Positions 60,218 to 64,000 of a stretch of 64,000 nucleotides of DNA are shown in pieces. Below the pieces are notes generated by a model, which was not told the origin of the DNA, did no database searches, and saw only the letters and a list, made by a program, of their open reading frames with translations. Every line of letters begins with the position of its first letter. Position 1 is the stretch's first letter. The translations under genes were made by a program, and so were the position numbers. The stretch lies in the NCBI GenBank assembly GCA_900547765.1, contig URIA01000002.1, positions 30,140 through 94,139 on the forward strand. Reading direction: 5' to 3'. This DNA is from an uncultured Collinsella sp. GTDB lineage: Bacteria; Actinomycetota; Coriobacteriia; Coriobacteriales; Coriobacteriaceae.

Positions 60218-61651
60218 ATGGCTGTTATTAATGTGCTGCCTTCGGATGGGAAGGTTATTGACGAGGGTCCTGTTGGTTGCTCTGTTGATGTCTGCTGTGA
60301 TGATTTTCGCCATCTCGATATTGGGCTACCGCCCGAGATTCTTCGTCTTAAGGATGCGGGGTATTTGACGCAGGCTGTTGCTGCCTGCGATCGCCTTTTG
60401 GAGCAGAACCCCGAGCCTTCGCTGGCTGCTTGTGTTCGTGCCGAGCGGTATCGCATGCTCGAGACGCCGCTTCATTTTTCGGTGTCGCGCGATCAGGCTA
60501 TTGCGATGATTCGCGAGGAGTGGCCAGAGTTTACCGAAGAGCAGTTTGATGACCTGATTAATCGTAAGCGTATTGACTGGCGCTTTATCGATGGCGAACT
60601 GTTCGTTCTCGACAACTTCCTCGATTCGCTTCGCGTATATCCCAAAGAGGTTCCCGGCATGCGGCCCGATTCTACGGACGGAGTAGCACTGCGCAACGAG
60701 ATGCTCAAGGAGATGGAGTCGCAAAACGGATTGGCTCGCGTCATTACGCTTAAAGCGTCCGTGTCTGTCCCCGGCGCTCTGGAAGGGGAGACCGTTTGCG
60801 CTTGGCTTCCCGTCGCGGCTGCCTGCCGTCAGCAGTCTCGGGTCGAGATTCTCGACATGACGCCGGAGGGCGCTGTTGCTCCCGCGAATGCTTCGGCGCG
60901 TACCGCCTCGTGGTCTTCCTCGAGCGAGCACTTATTTTCGGTGACCTATCGTTATCACATCGATGCTGCTTATTGTGATGTCTACGGTGGCACACTTCCG
61001 GTTCACCCGCGTATGGACGCGCCTCTGCCCGAGGATATTTCCGAGGACCGTCCGCACATTGCATTCACGCCGTATCTACAGCAGCTGACAGCCCGTGTCA
61101 TTGACGGGCTCGAGGATCCGCTCGATCGCGCCCGTGCTATCTATGATTACCTGACGCAGCATATCGACTATCGCTATCAGCCGCCGTACTTGCTTTTGGG
61201 ATCTATTGCCGATGACTGCGCGCATTCGCTCCGCGGCGATTGCGGCGTTATGGCGCTCACGTTTATCACCATGTGCCGTATCGCGGGCGTGCCTGCCCGT
61301 TGGCAGAGCGGCCTGTATGTTGCGCCCGATTCGGTGGGGTCGCACGACTGGGCAGAGTTCTATACGCCGCAGACCGGTTGGCTCAACGCCGACGTGTCAT
61401 TTGGATCTTCTGCTCGCAGGATGGGGGAGGAGTGGCGCCGCCGTCACTACTTTGGCAATCTCGACCCGTGGCGTATGGTGGCCAACAATCGATTCCAGGC
61501 AGAGTTTGAGCCCTCTTTCGACGGCATGCGCGAGGACCCTTACGATAACCAGATGGGTGAGGCTTCGGTCGACGGTCGCGGATGCCGTCGGCGCGAGATG
61601 CTCCGCACGGTCGAACTCATCGAAATGCTCGAAGTTCCATTTTCGGACTAA
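60218..61651 (+). CDS. Transglutaminase-like domain protein
   Basis: 477 residues from ATG 60218 (GGAG 8 bases upstream); starts further up lack support. C-terminal third holds a transglutaminase-like catalytic triad: Cys in RGDCGVMAL, His in SHDWAEFY, Asp in NADVSFG. The middle is beta-rich; the first ~120 residues are of unknown fold with an RDQAIAMIREEW helix. No signal peptide is clear, so it is likely cytoplasmic, unlike many bacterial transglutaminase-like proteins; probably a protease or amidase. Ends 39 bases before tRNA-Leu. Confidence 0.75.
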   Translation: MAVINVLPSDGKVIDEGPVGCSVDVCCDDFRHLDIGLPPEILRLKDAGYLTQAVAACDRLLEQNPEPSLAACVRAERYRMLETPLHFSVSRDQAIAMIREEWPEFTEEQFDDLINRKRIDWRFIDGELFVLDNFLDSLRVYPKEVPGMRPDSTDGVALRNEMLKEMESQNGLARVITLKASVSVPGALEGETVCAWLPVAAACRQQSRVEILDMTPEGAVAPANASARTASWSSSSEHLFSVTYRYHIDAAYCDVYGGTLPVHPRMDAPLPEDISEDRPHIAFTPYLQQLTARVIDGLEDPLDRARAIYDYLTQHIDYRYQPPYLLLGSIADDCAHSLRGDCGVMALTFITMCRIAGVPARWQSGLYVAPDSVGSHDWAEFYTPQTGWLNADVSFGSSARRMGEEWRRRHYFGNLDPWRMVANNRFQAEFEPSFDGMREDPYDNQMGEASVDGRGCRRREMLRTVELIEMLEVPFSD

Positions 61652-61690
61652 TCGGTAGAAAGCTGTGATAAACTAACTCACGCATTGCGT

Positions 61691-61777
61691 GCCCGAGTGG
61701 CGGAATTGGCAGACGCAGTGGACTCAAAATCCACCGTTGGCAACAACGTGCGAGTTCGAGTCTCGCCTCGGGCACCA
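61691..61777 (+). tRNA. tRNA-Leu (anticodon CAA)
   Basis: GCCCGAG acceptor pairs with CTCGGGC before ACCA. The anticodon stem GTGGA/TCCAC encloses CTCAAAA, with anticodon CAA. Variable arm is long, as in tRNA-Leu; T arm CGAGTTCGAGTCTCG. CCA is encoded. Followed by a terminator. Confidence 0.95.
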
Positions 61778-62006
61778 TTCATGCAAGCGAGCGTTCAAGG
61801 GGGTTGCGGCCCCCTTTTTCGTGCCGAACTCGCGTGAGCGCGCGAAGCGTTAAGCAAACAGGCCTGTGGCCTGTTTGTAGCGGAGCGTGGCGAGGGCGCC
61901 ACGCGCCCGAAGCCCGGGGCTTCGCGAAGCGAAGGCCCTTCGAGTCTCGTCTCGAGCACCATACATGCAAGCGAGTGTTCAAGGGGGTCAAGGTCCCTTT
62001 TTCGTG
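61755..62006. repeat. Direct duplication of the tRNA-Leu 3' end and terminator
   Basis: The ~68-base stretch from the T-loop of tRNA-Leu through its terminator to TTCGTG (61755-61823) recurs with ~10 changes at 61939-62006, including a mutated CTCGAGCACCA end and a weakened terminator. About 115 unrelated bases with GC-rich palindromes lie between. This is the layout of a former integration site (att repeat) or a partial tandem duplication. Confidence 0.7.
61799..61819 (+). terminator. Terminator after tRNA-Leu
   Basis: GGGGG-6 bases-CCCCC stem followed by TTTTT. Confidence 0.8.
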
Positions 62007-62139
62007 TACGTAATGTGATAACGCGCTGTACGTGTTATTATTCGCAAGGCGTTGTTCCCGCAATGCCCTAAAGAGGAACCTGAGGGTTCCCACCTTTTGG
62101 CGCCAATGAGTAGCTGACTGGTCATACAACTTAGATTCC

Positions 62140-62220
62140 CTTCCTCAAATCGAGGAAGTCTATGTGTATGACCTGGTTGCTGAGAAGCGCCGGGTTATTT
62201 TTTTATGAATGGAGGTAGGG
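62140..62220 (+). promoter_or_regulatory. infC leader with attenuator-like hairpin
   Basis: CTTCCTC-GAGGAAG hairpin (62140-62158), then ACCTGG / CCGGGT stem (62171-62195) followed by TATTTTTTT (62196-62204), directly before the ribosome binding site GGAGGT at 62211. This looks like a transcription attenuator for infC-rpmI-rplT, as in ribosomal-protein-controlled L20 operons of other bacteria. Further upstream there is another GGAACC/GGTTCC hairpin. Confidence 0.6.
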
Positions 62221-62223
62221 AAA

Positions 62224-62778
62224 ATAGCTAAGTCTGATGACACCCGCATCAACGACGAGATCATTGCATCTTCGTGTCGTTTGATTGGCGTCGATGGCTC
62301 TCAGCTCGGCCTGTTCGCCATCCGCGATGCCCAGCGCGTCGCCGACGATCAGGGTCTCGACCTGGTCGAGATCGCTCCCAACGCGGAGCCGCCGGTCTGC
62401 AAGGTCATGGACTACGGTAAGTTCAAGTACCAGCAGGCCATGAAGGCCAAGGCTGCTCGTAAGAACCAGTCCAAGGTCGAGGTCAAGGAAATGAAGTTCC
62501 GACCCAAGATCGACGTTGGCGACTACGAGACCAAGAAGGGCCACGTTCTGCGTTTCCTCAAGAAGGGCGCACGCGTTAAGATCACCATCATGTTCCGCGG
62601 CCGTGAGATGGCTCACCCGGAGCAGGGCCTTAACGTTCTCGAGCGTCTCGCCGAGGATCTCAAGCCTTACGCTACGGTCGAGTCCAAGCCTAAGATGGAA
62701 GGCCGTAACATGCTTATGCTGCTCGCCCCGATTAAGGGCGCCTTCGATGAGGATAAAGCGGCAAGCGATACCAAGTAA
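62224..62778 (+). CDS. infC: Translation initiation factor IF-3
   Basis: 184 residues from a proposed ATA start at 62224. The nearest in-frame ATG (62209) lies inside the ribosome binding site GGAGGTAGGG (62211-62220) and so cannot be used well, while ATA sits 8 bases after GGAGG; IF-3 genes usually start with rare codons (AUU, AUC or AUA) for autoregulation. The IF-3 N domain (TRINDEIIASSCRLIGVDG) and C domain (KFRPKIDVGDYETKKGHVLRFL) are intact. Confidence 0.9.
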   Translation: MAKSDDTRINDEIIASSCRLIGVDGSQLGLFAIRDAQRVADDQGLDLVEIAPNAEPPVCKVMDYGKFKYQQAMKAKAARKNQSKVEVKEMKFRPKIDVGDYETKKGHVLRFLKKGARVKITIMFRGREMAHPEQGLNVLERLAEDLKPYATVESKPKMEGRNMLMLLAPIKGAFDEDKAASDTK

Positions 62779-62810
62779 CTAGTGTTCTGTAACCGATTAA
62801 GGAGTATTTC

Positions 62811-63002
62811 ATGCCTAAGATGAAGTCCCACAGCGGCACCAAGAAGCGTTTCCGCAAGACTGGTACCGGCAAGCTTATGCGCGCCAAGGCTTTCAAGAGC
62901 CACATCCTGAGCAAGAAGTCCACCAAGCGTAAGCGTGGCTTCCGTCAGGAGACCGAGATCGCCGCTGCCGACCGCAAGGTCATCAAGTCGCGTCTCGCCT
63001 AA
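62811..63002 (+). CDS. rpmI: Ribosomal protein bL35
   Basis: 63 residues, [21 protein letters not shown] start and highly basic body. AAGGAG ribosome binding site. Operon infC-rpmI-rplT as in most bacteria. Confidence 0.95.
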   Translation: MPKMKSHSGTKKRFRKTGTGKLMRAKAFKSHILSKKSTKRKRGFRQETEIAAADRKVIKSRLA

Positions 63003-63048
63003 GTTCGCGTTCCCGTTTTTCGTTTTACCGTCTAGGAGTTGATAGAAC

Positions 63049-63408
63049 ATGGCACGTATTAAGCGCGCTGTTGCCGCCAAGAAGAAGCGCCGTACCGTTA
63101 TGCACCGTGCGAAGGGTTACTACGGTGCCGCTTCGCGTACTTACAAGCATGCTAAAGAGCAGGTCCAGCACTCCCTGCAGTATCAGTATCGTGATCGCCG
63201 CAACAAGAAGCGCGAGATCCGTTCTCTCTGGATCACTCGTATCAACGCTGCTGCTCGTCTGAACGACATCTCTTACTCTCAGTTCATGCACGGCCTGAAG
63301 GTTGCCGGCATCGAGCTCGACCGCAAGGTCCTGGCTCAGATGGCTTACGAGGACATCGAGTCCTTCAACGAGCTGGCCACCATCGCCAAGAAGGCTCTCG
63401 AGGCCTAA
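63049..63408 (+). CDS. rplT: Ribosomal protein bL20
   Basis: 119 residues, RIKRAVAAKKKRRTVMHRAKGYYGA start. TAGGAG upstream. In other bacteria L20 represses this operon by binding the leader; the infC leader here has structures that could serve this. Confidence 0.95.
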   Translation: MARIKRAVAAKKKRRTVMHRAKGYYGAASRTYKHAKEQVQHSLQYQYRDRRNKKREIRSLWITRINAAARLNDISYSQFMHGLKVAGIELDRKVLAQMAYEDIESFNELATIAKKALEA

Positions 63409-63428
63409 TTGATTCTCTTGAATCGCTA

Positions 63429-63465
63429 GGGGAGTGTCGCGCTGTGCGCGGCGCTCCCTCTTTTT
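63429..63465 (+). terminator. Terminator after rplT
   Basis: GGGAGTGTCGCGC-GCGCGGCGCTCCC type stem with TCTTTTT. Confidence 0.85.
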
Positions 63466-63947
63466 ATCTAAAGCGCAGGTATATATAGTTGAAAGCGCGG
63501 GTAGATAGACACTTACAGGTGACCGATCTTTATATACCTCTTAACCGAAGGGTCATCATCTGATACGTGCGGTCTTACTGCACATGACTTTCTATTACCT
63601 ATATAGAAAGCGATGGATTGTGTAGGACTTGTGAAGAGTGGAATTGACGTTCCACATGGCTTCGCGGTCTGGCAATATATCTCCTTGCCGCGCGGCCCGG
63701 TCGGACCGGATCAGCCGCGGGGCGTGCACCTTGAGAACCGGATACTGCGAGGATGGACACTTACTTCAGTGTCGCATCCGGGCAGACATCGAACCATTTG
63801 AAATGGTCTAACTTGGATTTGTTTTTCGCAAGGCCGCCGAGAGGCGGCCCCGAGAAATTCCTTTTCCTATACTAAAACCATATGAATCGAACGGAACCGA
63901 TCAGCGAATGACTGAGAGGACCGGACGGGCTCGAAGCCCATACATTT
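63466..63947 (+). promoter_or_regulatory. rRNA operon upstream region and leader
   Basis: About 480 non-coding bases before 16S. They contain an AT-rich stretch with TATATA-bearing inverted tracts (63480-63605), a TTGACG possible -35 at 63644, and three hairpins (GGATG/CATCC at 63751-63779, ACCATT/AATGGT at 63793-63807, GGCCGCC/GGCGGCC at 63832-63849), consistent with rRNA promoters and processing leader. I could not settle on one promoter. Confidence 0.5.
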
Positions 63948-64000
63948 TGGACGGAGAGTTCGATCCTGGCTCAGGATGAACGCTGGCGGCGCGCCTAACA
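63948..64000 (+). rRNA. 16S rRNA gene, 5' end only
   Basis: The 27F site (AGAGTTCGATCCTGGCTCAG) begins at 63955, placing the 5' end near 63948; GGCGGCGCGCCTAACA follows. The gene runs off the window. Confidence 0.95.

Noticed and set aside
61779..62129. 116-codon minus-strand ORF over the tRNA 3' duplication
   Set aside because: Overlaps tRNA terminators and repeats, Arg/His-biased, without ribosome binding site.

Overview
The window reads as a piece of chromosome from a high-GC Gram-positive gut anaerobe of the Coriobacteriia, most likely Collinsella or a close relative. The reasons are the GC-rich codon use, AGGAGG-type ribosome binding sites, the 5' end of a 16S rRNA gene at the right edge whose first ~50 bases carry the GGCGGCGCGCCTAACA form typical of that class, and strictly fermentative content (reverse rubrerythrin, iron ADH/ALDH pair, lactate dehydrogenase/Etf complex). 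The genus is inference; no search was run.

Layout. 1-4.9 kb: reverse rubrerythrin, iron-dependent alcohol dehydrogenase with aldehyde dehydrogenase, then HIRAN, a 59-residue small protein and a phosphoesterase. 4.9-16.4 kb: DUF2130 coiled-coil protein, Ski2-like helicase, TrmB-like and unassigned methyltransferases, an XRE/membrane regulator with a DUF4097 partner, Elp3 and a spermidine-synthase-fold protein. 16.4-22.0 kb: a three-gene minus-strand cassette (TerB_N protein, BrxD-type ATPase, Lhr/BrxHI-type helicase) that is the best candidate in the window for an under-described, probably defensive, system. 22.1-26.1 kb: DUF554 membrane protein and a minus-strand cell-surface locus with an LAQTG-anchored protein and one gene split by an in-frame TGA. 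26.5-34.5 kb: putative electron-confurcating lactate dehydrogenase (LctD-EtfB-EtfA with two 4Fe-4S clusters), HD hydrolase, AzlCD exporter, KdgT permease and a membrane diguanylate cyclase.

34.6-43.8 kb: DMT exporter, single-chain FGAM synthase PurL, CPA2 antiporter, an array of four 61-bp hairpin units, an SDR and homoserine dehydrogenase. 44.0-49.5 kb: a decayed livJ copy followed by the intact livJ-HMGF branched-chain amino acid ABC importer. 49.6-58.9 kb: CutC, a GalT-like DUF4931 protein, a BASS transporter, a RecJ nuclease fused to a RecQ-like helicase, RelA/SpoT and an MBL hydrolase. 59.1-64.0 kb: class II aldolase, a transglutaminase-like protein, tRNA-Leu(CAA) with a duplicated 3' end, infC-rpmI-rplT behind an attenuator-like leader, and a long non-coding stretch leading into 16S rRNA.

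Functionally, the window joins amino-acid traffic (Liv importer, AzlCD, homoserine dehydrogenase, RelA) with redox fermentation genes and an accessory layer: the TerB/BrxD/helicase cassette, the surface locus, and several families of intergenic palindromes. Most stable transcription units end in clear GC-rich hairpins with T tracts.
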